A DNA stretch of 64,000 nt from Mucilaginibacter_A sp050955045. GTDB lineage: Bacteria; Bacteroidota; Bacteroidia; Sphingobacteriales; Sphingobacteriaceae. The notes under the pieces were generated by a model. The model was not told the origin of the DNA, did not search any database, and was given only the letters and a program-made list of their open reading frames with translations. The number at the start of each line of letters is the position of its first letter. The first letter of the stretch is position 1. Both the position numbers and the translations under genes were made by a program. The stretch is from positions 99,472 through 163,471 of the forward strand of contig JBPBQV010000011.1 of assembly GCA_050955045.1 (NCBI GenBank), read 5' to 3'. Below are positions 34,630 to 43,545 of the stretch, one piece after another.

Positions 34630-35859
34630 ATGATATATCAAACCCACCAGTTGCCAAATGGCATCCGGATTTTATTTTATCCCGCCGATTCTACCATTGC
34701 CCATTGCTGTTTGATGATTAATGCTGGCTCGCGCGATGAAGCAACAGGCAAAGACGGATTGGCGCATTTTATAGAACATTTGCTGTTTAAAGCCACCGAA
34801 AGAAGAAATACCAACCAGATTTTGAACCGGCTGGAAGTAGTTGGAGCCGATTTAAACGCTTACACCACCAAAGAATATACTTGCATCCACGCTTCGTTTT
34901 TGAAAGAATATTTAGAGCGATCGATGGATTTGATGGAAGATATATTTTTTCATTCTACTTTTCCGCAGGAGGACATAATGAAAGAAAAAGGTGTGATTTT
35001 GGATGAAATAGCGTCGTACCAAGATCAGCCGGAAGAAGCGATCCAAGATGATTTTGAAGATTTGTTGTTTAAAAACCATGCTTTAGGCCGAAATATTCTG
35101 GGTACGCCAGCTTCTGTAAGTGCTTTAACACGAGAAGATATTACTTCTTTTATCGCACAAAATTACAACACCCACCAAGCTGTATTTGCCGTAACCGGTA
35201 GTTATGATTTTGCTAAAGTGATTAAGCTGGCAGAACGTTATTTCGGACAAGTTCCAGAAAATAATCAATCTAAAAAACGCATTTCGCCACAAAATGTAAA
35301 AGGCGAACTGATTCGTTTACCTAAACAAATCTCACAAACTCATTGCGTTTTGGGCAGTAATGCTTATGCTTCTTTCAGCACTAAAAAACCTGCGTTGTTA
35401 CTGTTAAATAATGTTTTGGGCGGAAATGGAATGAGTTCGCGGTTGAACTTAGAAATCCGCGAAAAACATGGTATTGCTTATACAATAGAATCCAATTATT
35501 CTCCTTTAACTGATTGCGGAATTTTTTCTGTTTACTTCGGAACAGATGCTGAAAAAGCAGACAAAGCAATGAAATTAGTGCAGAAAGAGCTGCAAAAACT
35601 ACGCGATAAAAAGTTAAGTTCAACACAATTACATCAGGCGAAACAAAAATTTATCGGGCAGATTGCTTTGGCCGAAGAAAACCGTTTAGGTTTAATTTTA
35701 TCAATGGCAAAAAGCCTGATGGATTTTGACCTGATAGATACGTTGGAACAGGTTTTTGCCAAGATAAACGCCGTAACCGCGGATGAACTACTGGAAATCA
35801 GCAATGAAATTTTCGAGCCAAATAATATGCTTACTTTAATATTTGAGCCGGAAAATTAA
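34630..35859 (+). CDS. M16-family zinc peptidase
   Basis: 409 residues, the processing-peptidase-like size, with the inverted zinc motif HFIEH (H46, E49, H50) in DGLAHFIEHLLFKAT and the third ligand in VILDEIASYQD. The second M16 lobe carries NNVLGGNGMSSRLNLEIREKHGIAY. No signal peptide is seen, so it is probably cytoplasmic, like the insulinase-type peptidases of other Bacteroidota. It ends 20 bp before def, and the def promoter lies inside and just past its 3' end. A TATCTTTG box at 34611-34618 is 11 bp before the ATG. Confidence 0.93.
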   Translation: MIYQTHQLPNGIRILFYPADSTIAHCCLMINAGSRDEATGKDGLAHFIEHLLFKATERRNTNQILNRLEVVGADLNAYTTKEYTCIHASFLKEYLERSMDLMEDIFFHSTFPQEDIMKEKGVILDEIASYQDQPEEAIQDDFEDLLFKNHALGRNILGTPASVSALTREDITSFIAQNYNTHQAVFAVTGSYDFAKVIKLAERYFGQVPENNQSKKRISPQNVKGELIRLPKQISQTHCVLGSNAYASFSTKKPALLLLNNVLGGNGMSSRLNLEIREKHGIAYTIESNYSPLTDCGIFSVYFGTDAEKADKAMKLVQKELQKLRDKKLSSTQLHQAKQKFIGQIALAEENRLGLILSMAKSLMDFDLIDTLEQVFAKINAVTADELLEISNEIFEPNNMLTLIFEPEN

Positions 35860-35872
35860 ACCCTTATTTTTG
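35842..35872 (+). promoter_or_regulatory. Bacteroidota promoter of def, abutting the start codon
   Basis: TTTG at 35842-35845, 19 bp, TATTTTTG at 35865-35872; the ATG follows after seven bases. The -33 box is inside the M16 coding sequence. The predicted transcription start is at or next to the start codon. Confidence 0.7.
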
Positions 35873-35879
35873 TACCAAA

Positions 35880-36449
35880 ATGAAATTACCCATTGTAGCT
35901 TATGGTGATCCGGTATTGAAACGGATTGCAGTAGATATCGAACCCAGTTTCCCGGAGTTAAAGCAATTGATTGCGGATATGTTTGAAACGATGTATGCTG
36001 CACGTGGCGTTGGCTTAGCGGCACCGCAAATTGGCCATTCTATCCGTTTGTTTGTGGTAGATGCAATACCTTTTGGTGATGAAGAACCTGATTTGAAGCA
36101 CTTTAAAAAGGTTTTTATTAACGCACATATTGTAGAAGAAACAGGCGAGAAATGGCCGTTTAACGAAGGTTGTTTAAGTATTCCGGATATTCGGGAGGAT
36201 ATTTACCGTTGCAGCAACCTGCGTATTTCCTATTATGATGAAAACTGGGAGCATCATGAAGAAGCTTTTAAAGGAATGGCTGCACGAATTATTCAGCATG
36301 AATATGATCATACGGACGGCAAATTATTTACCGATCATTTAAGTCCGTTACGAAAAAGAATGTTGCAGAAAAGGCTGAGTAATATTTCTTCTGGCTCCAT
36401 CAAAGTAGAATACAAAATGAAATTTCCGACTGTTAAAAAAGGCCGTTAA
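35880..36449 (+). CDS. def: Peptide deformylase
   Basis: 189 residues; removes the formyl group from new proteins. All three active-site motifs are present: GVGLAAPQIG (about 43-52), EGCLSIP with metal ligand C98, and QHEYDH with ligands H140 and H144. It follows the M16 gene closely but has its own promoter ending seven bases before the ATG. The stop overlaps the convergent downstream gene by four bases, with no room for an intrinsic terminator. Confidence 0.97.
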   Translation: MKLPIVAYGDPVLKRIAVDIEPSFPELKQLIADMFETMYAARGVGLAAPQIGHSIRLFVVDAIPFGDEEPDLKHFKKVFINAHIVEETGEKWPFNEGCLSIPDIREDIYRCSNLRISYYDENWEHHEEAFKGMAARIIQHEYDHTDGKLFTDHLSPLRKRMLQKRLSNISSGSIKVEYKMKFPTVKKGR

Positions 36450-37087
36450 TTACTATCCTCGCTTTGACGGCTTTTATCACCACGGATAATCTGACGAATT
36501 AAACTTCCCCAGGCAATCGGGTTCAATAACGGATTGGTAGGCCCGGAACCCATGTGCATCAAATTATCATGCACACCTTGCAAATTCATAATCTGGTTTG
36601 TCTGTCCGTCGTGGGGCAATGTCCGCGCCATCGCAATGATAGAACCTTTCTGTAGGTTTTTGGCTGCGATTGCCAAGTCATCATCTGCAAATTTTACAGC
36701 CAAAAAGTCTCTTTTAAATTCCTCTGTACTGGCCCACGGAAAAACGCGCACTTGTGGCAAGTTAATAGCTTCTGCGCGCAATTTAATTTTCAGCACATAG
36801 CTTTTACTGGCTATGTTTTCCGGAATAACAATGGTTTGGGTAAGGTAACCAACAGATGAAATGCGGATGCTGTCTTTCTCGTGCACCACAAAAGAAAAAT
36901 AGCCTTTGTAATTAGAAGAAAATACCCAGTTTTTGTAAGAAATATTGGTTAAATTAGTATAAGGAACAACCGTATTGCTATCTGCATTGATAATGATACC
37001 AGAAAACTGCACTAACGGTCGTTCTGTTTTTTGTGCAAAAGCAGAAAAAGAAATTAACAGCATAAGAGCTAAAATCAGTTTCTTCAT
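36446..37087 (-). CDS. Carboxypeptidase-D-like regulatory domain protein, secreted
   Basis: 213 residues: signal peptide (MKKLILALMLLISFSAFAQ), one CarboxypepD_reg-like beta-sandwich (about 28-105; VQFSGIIINADSNTVVPYTNLTN ... YKGYFSFVVHEKDSIRISSVGY) and a C-terminal region of about 100 residues without known domain. It resembles, in layout, the protein at 48576-49319. Stand-alone proteins of this kind are frequent in Bacteroidota with no assigned function. It overlaps def tail to tail by 4 nt. Confidence 0.8.
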   Translation of the reverse strand: MKKLILALMLLISFSAFAQKTERPLVQFSGIIINADSNTVVPYTNLTNISYKNWVFSSNYKGYFSFVVHEKDSIRISSVGYLTQTIVIPENIASKSYVLKIKLRAEAINLPQVRVFPWASTEEFKRDFLAVKFADDDLAIAAKNLQKGSIIAMARTLPHDGQTNQIMNLQGVHDNLMHMGSGPTNPLLNPIAWGSLIRQIIRGDKSRQSEDSN

Positions 37088-37217
37088 TATATCATTAATA
37101 CTTAGTAAACTTTAAAAGTAATTTTCAAAACAATCATTTAAAAACAGGCACAAAAGAAGCAATAATTTTTTTGTGGCTGAAGGGCTAACCGGTTATTTAA
37201 CAATCGTTAACACTGTT

Positions 37218-37496
37218 TTACTGTAAATTTTGCGGCATCACAGCCAACGGATCGTCCATATCTGTTAAGTTAACGGCTTCTACAGCTGTAATTTGTGGCA
37301 CAGCCTTTAAAATTGTTTGTTCAATTCCTGCTTTCATCGTCATAATACTCATCGGGCAAGAGCCACATGAACCTAGTAATCGCAATTTTACCACGCCTTC
37401 TGCCGTAATATCTTCTATCGAAACATTGCCGCCATCGGCTTCTAAAAACGGCCTGATCGTGTTTAGTGCTTCTTCAACCTGATCTGTCAAACTCAT
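37218..37496 (-). CDS. NifU-like Fe-S scaffold domain protein
   Basis: 92 residues, just the C-terminal (Nfu) domain of NifU, with the cluster-binding CxxC (C44, C47) in LGSCGSCPMSIMTMKAGIE. The N-terminal VEEALNTIRPFLEADGGNV is typical. It should bind a [4Fe-4S] cluster between two subunits and deliver it to client proteins. It lies 35 bp downstream of the Mrp/ApbC carrier gene, which fits a joint role in Fe-S assembly; a repeat copy sits in the gap. Confidence 0.93.
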   Translation of the reverse strand: MSLTDQVEEALNTIRPFLEADGGNVSIEDITAEGVVKLRLLGSCGSCPMSIMTMKAGIEQTILKAVPQITAVEAVNLTDMDDPLAVMPQNLQ

Positions 37497-37500
37497 TATA

Positions 37501-37519
37501 ATGCTTCTTTTATAGGGTA
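37501..37519 (-). repeat. Dispersed 12-mer between apbC and the NifU-like gene
   Basis: ATGCTTCTTTTA then TAGGGTAAAA; it occupies most of the 35-bp gap inside a probable operon, so it need not stop transcription. Confidence 0.9.
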
Positions 37520-37531
37520 AAAATAATCAAT

Positions 37532-38614
37532 TTATCTAACACCATCTGTATCTGTAGATTTTGCATTTCGGATAGCAACCTGCTGCGCTACACGTTCTGC
37601 CATATCAAAAAATGCAGCCGACATCGGATTGTTTTCCTGCAAGATAACCGGTGCTCCGGCATCACCGGAATCACTGATGCTTTTTACTAACGGGATCTCG
37701 CCCAAAAACGGAATATTCATTTCCTCTGCCAGTTTTCGTCCGCCTCCTTGTCCAAAAATATAATATTTATTCTGAGGCAATTCTTCCGGCGTAAAATAAG
37801 CCATGTTTTCAATAATACCGAGCAACGGCACATTGATCGCATTCATCATAAACATTCCGATTCCTTTTTTTGCATCAGCTAAAGCCACATTTTGCGGCGT
37901 GGTTACAATTACCGCTCCGGCAATGGGGAAAGTTTGGGTTAAAGTAATGTGAATATCGCCGGTTCCTGGTGGCAAATCAACAATTAAATAATCCAGTTCG
38001 CCCCATTCTGCATCATTAAACAACTGTTTTACAGCGGTAGAAACCATTGGCCCACGCCATGGAACGGGTTGATTTGGGTCCGTAAAAAATCCAATAGAAA
38101 GTAGTTTAATACCATATTTTTCAATCGGTTCTATTCTAGCTTTGCCGTTAACTTCTGAGGATCTTGGCCGCGCATGTTCCAATCCAAACATAATCGGGAT
38201 TGATGGCCCGTAAATATCTGCGTCAATCAAACCTACTTTAGCACCAGTTTTAGCCAATCCAAGTGCCAGGTTTACCGCAACTGTTGATTTGCCAACGCCG
38301 CCTTTGCCCGAAGCTACCGCAACTATGTTTTTTACGCCCGGAACGCCCACATTTTTTGGTGTGGTTACGCGGGAAGTCATGTTGATATGCAAATCTGCTT
38401 CTTTGCTTACAAAATGCAAAATGGCGTTGCGACAAGCATTTTCAATCATGCTTTTCAGCGGACAAGCTGGCGTGGTTAATACCACAGAGAAGCTTACACG
38501 ATTGCCTTCAATCACCACATCTTCAATCATGTTTAGTGTAACCAAATCCTTTTTCAAATCCGGATCTTCCACATAACTTAATGCACTTATAACTTGTTCC
38601 CGCGTAATACTCAT
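37532..38614 (-). CDS. Mrp/ApbC-type Fe-S carrier P-loop ATPase
   Basis: 360 residues. An N-terminal MIP18/DUF59 domain (about 1-80) precedes the deviant Walker A GKGGVGKST at 103-111 and the MinD-like ATPase fold (GLIDADIYGPSIPIMFG, DYLIVDLPPGTGD). The CxxC of most Mrp proteins is not seen in the usual place; there is only ENMAYF where CENMS is typical, a variation also found in relatives. It is cotranscribed with the NifU-like gene. It supplies Fe-S clusters to apoproteins, by family knowledge. Confidence 0.93.
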   Translation of the reverse strand: MSITREQVISALSYVEDPDLKKDLVTLNMIEDVVIEGNRVSFSVVLTTPACPLKSMIENACRNAILHFVSKEADLHINMTSRVTTPKNVGVPGVKNIVAVASGKGGVGKSTVAVNLALGLAKTGAKVGLIDADIYGPSIPIMFGLEHARPRSSEVNGKARIEPIEKYGIKLLSIGFFTDPNQPVPWRGPMVSTAVKQLFNDAEWGELDYLIVDLPPGTGDIHITLTQTFPIAGAVIVTTPQNVALADAKKGIGMFMMNAINVPLLGIIENMAYFTPEELPQNKYYIFGQGGGRKLAEEMNIPFLGEIPLVKSISDSGDAGAPVILQENNPMSAAFFDMAERVAQQVAIRNAKSTDTDGVR

Positions 38615-38637
38615 TTATATTTTTGATTTTTGTATGA

Positions 38638-38649
38638 TAAAAACAGCAT
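38638..38649 (+). repeat. Dispersed 12-mer, TAAAAACAGCAT form
   Basis: Exact copy preceded by TATGA, in the divergent gap between apbC and the GT51 gene. Confidence 0.88.
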
Positions 38650-38732
38650 CAACTGCGTTTTGTTAGAAAAATAACCTGTTGCAAAAGATTTGGCAGCAGA
38701 AAAGATTTTATAGTTTTATCCAAAATTTACTG

Positions 38733-40874
38733 ATGCGCCGTTTAAACCGTAAATACTTAAAAACCGGTCTTATTGTTCTTGTTTCTTTGCTGATACTGCT
38801 TTTAGCAGCCGGTTTAATTGCTTATTCAAAACGGCAGTTATTGCTTGAAAAAGCAGTTAACAAAGCTAAATTAAAAGCCAGAACAGCATATAATTTAGAT
38901 GTAAAAATAGGTTCGGCCAGCTTTACCGGTTTAACAACGGTTAACCTTAAAGATATTTCTATTGTTCCGTTTCAGGGTGATAGTTTGCTGCACATTCGCC
39001 ATTTTCAAGTTGGCGTAAAAATCTGGCCGCTGTTTATTGGCAATGTTAAGTTTTCAACCATTATTATGGAAGATGGCAAACTCAATTTAACCAACCTAAA
39101 AGGAGTACGCAACTACGAATTTTTATTTAAGAAGAAAAAAGACAGCACTTCCCGAAAATCCAGTGCGAACCTGGCTGATTTTGCACATAATTTAATGACG
39201 GAATTTCTATATAAAATTCCGGATGACCTCAACCTGAGCAATTTTGATATTGCTTTTCGAGACGATACCAACAACCTTGATCTTAAAATTCCGAAAGCAA
39301 CGATCGAACGCGGTAAACTTTATTCTACCATTTTAGTGAACAACGGTTATGCCACCTGGCATGTTGCCGGCAACGTAAACACATCTAATAAAAATATTTC
39401 TTTACAGCTTTATGCTGATGGAAAAAAAGTAGAACTTCCTTTTATTCAACAAAAATATGGGTTGAAACTTAATTTTGATACCATTGGCACAGAGCTGAAA
39501 AAAGAAGAGCAGGACGGCGATGAAACGAAAATTTATAGCTCCTGTTTTGTGCGGAATTTACTGATTAATCATCCAAAAGTTGCCTCCAATGATATTATAG
39601 TGCCCAGTGCTGCTATTGATGCCAATGTTTTTGTAGGCGAAAATTATGTTGCGGTTGATAGTTCATCGATTATTCATCTTAAAAATGTTTCGGCTAATCC
39701 TTTTATCAAAATTACGCTCAATCCAACTAAAATTTATGAGTTAAAACTGCATACCAACTGGCTGGATGCGCAATCGCTTTTCAATTCTTTTCCAGGTGGA
39801 TTATTTGAATCGCTGGCTGGAATCAAAGTTACCGGAAAACTGAAATATGGTTTAAACTTTTATCTCAATACAAAAGATGTTGATAATGTTAAATTTGATT
39901 CGAGGCTGGAAAAAGAAAATTTCCGCGTGCTGCAATATGGAGAAACTGATTTGACCAAACTAAACCAGGTTTTTGTGTACACGCCATACGAAAAAGGTAA
40001 ACCAATGCCACCGCGCACTGTTGGACCGGCCAACCCTAATTTTACGCCTTTAGAGCAGATTTCGCCCAATTTGCGTAATGCTGTATTAACTTCTGAAGAT
40101 CCTTCTTTTTACCGCCATCATGGTTTTGTGGAAGAATCGATCCGAAAATCCATCGCGACCGATTTTAAAGAAAAACAATTTAAAAGAGGCGGAAGCACCA
40201 TTTCCATGCAATTGGTTAAAAATGTTTTTTTAAGCCGACAAAAAACGCTTGCTCGCAAAATTGAAGAGATTTTGATCGTTTGGATTATCGAAAATAACGC
40301 GGTGAGCAACAAAAACCGAATGCTGGAAGTCTATTTTAATATTATTGAATGGGGCCGAAATATTTATGGAATTGGCGAAGCTTCGCATTATTATTTTGGC
40401 AAATCTCCGGCTGATTTAACCATTGGTGAGAGCATTTACTTAGCCAGTATCGTTCCGAGACCAAAAGCTGGCTTGTTTTCTTTTCAGGCAGATGGCAGTT
40501 TAAAAGGTTATTTACACGGTTATTTCAATTTAATTGGCCGGTTGATGGCTTCCAAAGGCTACACATCTCCAGATTCCTCCGCTTATGGTTTTTATAATGT
40601 TAGGCTGAGGGAAGCTTTGCGGCCGAAAATGGCACCTGTTGATACAATGGCAACAGATAGTTTGCTGCAAGATAGCGAGGATGGCGTTGGCGAGTTGCCG
40701 CAACTAAATTTTTTGCAACGCATATTTAGCAAAAAAGACTCAGTAGAAAAAGTTATCGAAAAAAAGGTTGATACAGCCGGCAAATCTCCAAAAGACATTC
40801 GCATAGAAAAGCGCGAATTACGTCGCCGCGAAAAAGAAAAACGAAAAGAACTCGAGGATAGAGGTTTAATGTAA
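38733..40874 (+). CDS. AsmA-like domain fused to GT51 peptidoglycan transglycosylase
   Basis: 713 residues from the ATG at 38733 (MRRLNRKYLKTG); an upstream TTG (38679) adds 18 implausible residues. A membrane anchor (about 10-32) is followed by an AsmA/DUF748-like periplasmic region of about 400 residues (LKDISIVPFQGDSLLHIRHF; LDLKIPKATIERGKL). The C-terminal third is a glycosyltransferase family 51 domain: SEDPSFYRHHGF with the catalytic glutamate, RGGSTISMQLVKN, and YFNIIEWGRNIYGIGEA. There is no transpeptidase domain. It should polymerise lipid II glycan strands, like MtgA, with the AsmA-like part perhaps spanning the periplasm. The tail (after 640) is Lys/Arg/Glu-rich. Confidence 0.88.
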   Translation: MRRLNRKYLKTGLIVLVSLLILLLAAGLIAYSKRQLLLEKAVNKAKLKARTAYNLDVKIGSASFTGLTTVNLKDISIVPFQGDSLLHIRHFQVGVKIWPLFIGNVKFSTIIMEDGKLNLTNLKGVRNYEFLFKKKKDSTSRKSSANLADFAHNLMTEFLYKIPDDLNLSNFDIAFRDDTNNLDLKIPKATIERGKLYSTILVNNGYATWHVAGNVNTSNKNISLQLYADGKKVELPFIQQKYGLKLNFDTIGTELKKEEQDGDETKIYSSCFVRNLLINHPKVASNDIIVPSAAIDANVFVGENYVAVDSSSIIHLKNVSANPFIKITLNPTKIYELKLHTNWLDAQSLFNSFPGGLFESLAGIKVTGKLKYGLNFYLNTKDVDNVKFDSRLEKENFRVLQYGETDLTKLNQVFVYTPYEKGKPMPPRTVGPANPNFTPLEQISPNLRNAVLTSEDPSFYRHHGFVEESIRKSIATDFKEKQFKRGGSTISMQLVKNVFLSRQKTLARKIEEILIVWIIENNAVSNKNRMLEVYFNIIEWGRNIYGIGEASHYYFGKSPADLTIGESIYLASIVPRPKAGLFSFQADGSLKGYLHGYFNLIGRLMASKGYTSPDSSAYGFYNVRLREALRPKMAPVDTMATDSLLQDSEDGVGELPQLNFLQRIFSKKDSVEKVIEKKVDTAGKSPKDIRIEKRELRRREKEKRKELEDRGLM

Positions 40875-40884
40875 TTTTTTAGTC

Positions 40885-40920
40885 GCTAAAAGAAGCATTT
40901 GTACAAATGCTTCTTTTAGC
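40885..40920. terminator. 36-bp perfect palindrome from two head-to-head 12-mers
   Basis: GCTAAAAGAAGCATTTGT is followed directly by its exact reverse complement. The repeat copies are at 40887-40898 (plus) and 40907-40918 (minus). It lies in the 80-bp gap between the convergent GT51 and ABC-permease genes. Confidence 0.9.
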
Positions 40921-40954
40921 ACTACTATTTTTGCATTTGGTAAATTGCTGTTTC

Positions 40955-42643
40955 TCACACTTCTTCCAGCTCAATATTATCCCAGGTTTGGTTTTTATAA
41001 TTATGAAATATCAACATGGCTATCGCTGCAAAAACAATTACACAAACCCAGATGATGGTTTCGTAACTGCTTAAATAATAATGTCCGCCACCTAAAGCTA
41101 TTGGAATAAACAGCATAAACAAGGACAAAAATACTTTTCCGACTGATTGCTTTGCCACAGTAAATTGTGTAAAAGGAAGCCTTTTAACCAGAAATAAAGC
41201 TAGGATATTGGCATAACTAAAGGAGATAAAAAAGGCCAGCAATAAATCGTTTATCACCTTAAATCCCCAGATATAAACTGCTGCAATTCCTAATAACAGA
41301 TACAAAGGCATATAAAACTTAACCACAATTGCCTTAAACATGCCTGCCAAAATTTTTCCGAGTTTTTCAACGGGGGTAGTATAAAATATCCAGGAAGACT
41401 TATATTTTTCTGTTTGAGAGATATGCTGAATTACAACGGTGATTACAAAAACACATAAATAAGCCAGCGCAATATAAATTTTAGCGTTTACCATAAATTC
41501 GTACATTTCTTTATAAGACCGTCCGTTTTTAGTTAAAGCAAAATAAATAATGTAAACGGGCAAATAAGCGAAAGCAGGATAAACTTTCAACTTAAACTCC
41601 CGCATCCGGCTGCTCATGAGCCAGGTAAACCTAAATCCTGCATTTTCAAGCGCATCAGGAGCAAGAATATTTGATATTCTTTCCATAAAAGTTACAGGCC
41701 GTGTTTTGGGTTTCTCACCTGTAACTGATGTTTCGTTTGCACTGCCCGAAATCATGGCCAGTTTTTGATTAAAGCCTGGTGCAAGTACTTTTATTACCAG
41801 AAATAAAAATACAATTGGCATGATTAAAGCCATTAAAGCAAATAAAATAATGGTATTATCTGCCTCTTTTGGGTGAACTATAATTTCGTTTAAAGCAGCA
41901 ATCCATACTGGTGGCAACAGCCATACTGCTTTTATCGATGTAATTTTTACATGTTCGAGTGAAAATTTACCGATTAAGTTAGGCAGCAAACGGTAAGCAC
42001 CAAAAACAATCATCGCAAAAAATATCTGAAAATAAGCAATGATATCTTTAAAACGTTGCGGACTGCTTAGTTTTAAAACCAGCAAATAAATGATATTTAC
42101 CAGAAAAATACTAATTAAGGAAGCCAGCATGATCTGTATCAAAAACATCAGCGCAGCCCAAATACCATTTTTATAAAACACCATCACTAATCCGGCAACG
42201 CTTATCGCAAGCACCATTTTCATTATGTAAATGGTAATGTGCAAAATGCGGGCGATGGTTAAAGTAGCATCCGAAACCGGTTTTGGCAGGATGATGTAGT
42301 TATCGCGCACATCAATCAACACATTGGTAAAATCGGAGATGAGCGTAATGGCCAGAAACACCATAAACGCAGCAAAATAAATGGTATGGCCAACCAAAGG
42401 ACTTTTTGAAATGAACAGCAAAAATGCTAATCCAACACCAATTAGCATTGTAAATAAGAACGTTACCCATGCAGGTGTATCTTTGCTTTCCTTTACATTT
42501 TTACGCGAGTTAAATACAGGAGGCCGACGTTCATCCATCATCAATTTAGTTGACAAGATAATTTCCAGTTGATCTGTATTTACGTTAAACCGGCTGTATA
42601 AAGGATTAAACAGCAAAACAAACCTGAGTATCAGTTTATTCAT
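40955..42643 (-). CDS. ABC transporter permease
   Basis: 562 residues from the ATG at 42643, about 12 hydrophobic segments and no nucleotide-binding motif. The seven-base neighbour on the same strand encodes an ABC ATPase, so this is the membrane half of an ABC-2-like exporter. A cytoplasmic N-terminal segment of about 65 residues precedes the first membrane span, and a soluble stretch (about 285-330; SANETSVTGEKPKTRP) separates two membrane halves, consistent with a fused pair of six-span units. The substrate is unknown. Confidence 0.82.
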   Translation of the reverse strand: MNKLILRFVLLFNPLYSRFNVNTDQLEIILSTKLMMDERRPPVFNSRKNVKESKDTPAWVTFLFTMLIGVGLAFLLFISKSPLVGHTIYFAAFMVFLAITLISDFTNVLIDVRDNYIILPKPVSDATLTIARILHITIYIMKMVLAISVAGLVMVFYKNGIWAALMFLIQIMLASLISIFLVNIIYLLVLKLSSPQRFKDIIAYFQIFFAMIVFGAYRLLPNLIGKFSLEHVKITSIKAVWLLPPVWIAALNEIIVHPKEADNTIILFALMALIMPIVFLFLVIKVLAPGFNQKLAMISGSANETSVTGEKPKTRPVTFMERISNILAPDALENAGFRFTWLMSSRMREFKLKVYPAFAYLPVYIIYFALTKNGRSYKEMYEFMVNAKIYIALAYLCVFVITVVIQHISQTEKYKSSWIFYTTPVEKLGKILAGMFKAIVVKFYMPLYLLLGIAAVYIWGFKVINDLLLAFFISFSYANILALFLVKRLPFTQFTVAKQSVGKVFLSLFMLFIPIALGGGHYYLSSYETIIWVCVIVFAAIAMLIFHNYKNQTWDNIELEEV

Positions 42644-42649
42644 CAAACG

Positions 42650-43423
42650 TTAATTAAAAGCGTTTAAAATAGCTCCTGCTTCGTCGCCTGCGCCTTCTTT
42701 ACCGGTTAGTTTCGAGAAAACTTTTTCTAGCGTTTCGCCATTATTTTGTTTCAGTTCCTCAAAAGAACCATCTGCAATAATTTCCCCTTCGTTAATCAGC
42801 AAAATACGATGCGAAACCTTTTCTACCACGTCCATCATGTGCGAACAATAAAAAATAGTTTTTCCGGCTGCTGCTAGCCTGCTAATCAGTTCTTTTACGG
42901 TAATTACAGCATTGGCATCTAAGCCGGAAAGCGGTTCATCCAAAATTATAATTTGCGGATCATGGATGATGCCTGAAATCAGCAATACTTTTTGCTTCAT
43001 GCCTTTAGAAAATGTATCCATGCGTTGATGAATGACGGCTGTTAGGCCGAAAGCAGACAGTAATTTCTGGGACCGTTCCTGAAGTAAACCATCTTCCATT
43101 TCATAAAGCTTTCCAATAAAATTCAAATATTCCATCGGCGTAAGCACATCGTATATTTCGGCATTTTCCGGTACGTAGCCAATATCACGCTTAATTTCCT
43201 GCGGATTGTCTTTCAAATCCTGACCTAAAATGCTTACGAAACCTTCAAAATCATTAATCAAACCGGTTAAAATTTTTACAGTTGTTGATTTTCCGGCTCC
43301 GTTTGGCCCGATATAACCAATTACCTGACCGGGATAAATATCCAGGTTGATATTTTTTAATACTTGTTTACTACCGTAATTTTTGTTGAGCTGCTGGATG
43401 CGGATACTGGGAATAAGTTCCAT
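42650..43423 (-). CDS. ABC transporter ATP-binding protein
   Basis: 257 residues. Walker A is GPNGAGKSTTVKIL, the signature is FSKGMKQKVLLI (a variant of LSGGQ), Walker B is IIILDEPLSGLD and the switch histidine is in FYCSHMMDVVEKV. The variant signature and the C-terminal EEL... stretch are typical of ABC-2 exporters of the CcmA/BcrA group. It is the upstream member of a two-gene operon with the permease. Confidence 0.93.
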   Translation of the reverse strand: MELIPSIRIQQLNKNYGSKQVLKNINLDIYPGQVIGYIGPNGAGKSTTVKILTGLINDFEGFVSILGQDLKDNPQEIKRDIGYVPENAEIYDVLTPMEYLNFIGKLYEMEDGLLQERSQKLLSAFGLTAVIHQRMDTFSKGMKQKVLLISGIIHDPQIIILDEPLSGLDANAVITVKELISRLAAAGKTIFYCSHMMDVVEKVSHRILLINEGEIIADGSFEELKQNNGETLEKVFSKLTGKEGAGDEAGAILNAFN

Positions 43424-43464
43424 TTTGGTTTAAGTTGCTCCTAAAGATATTGATTTAAACAACT

Positions 43465-43532
43465 GATGCTCTTTTTATCACCTAAAAATTTATAAAAGAA
43501 GCTTGTAAGATTTATGCTTGTAAAAACAGTAT
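43465..43532. repeat. Cluster of three repeat copies upstream of the ABC operon
   Basis: 43465: ATGCTCTTTTTA plus TCACCTAAAA (variant core, perfect flank). 43492: TAAAAGAAGCTT (one mismatch). 43521-43532: TAAAAACAGTAT (exact). Two forms and both orientations therefore occur within 70 bp. Confidence 0.85.
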
Positions 43533-43545
43533 GTTTAGATTTCTG

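Noticed and set aside
38679..38732. N-terminal extension of the GT51 fusion from TTG 38679
   Set aside because: The extra 18 residues precede a normal ATG followed by an N-terminal membrane anchor; no reason to prefer the TTG.
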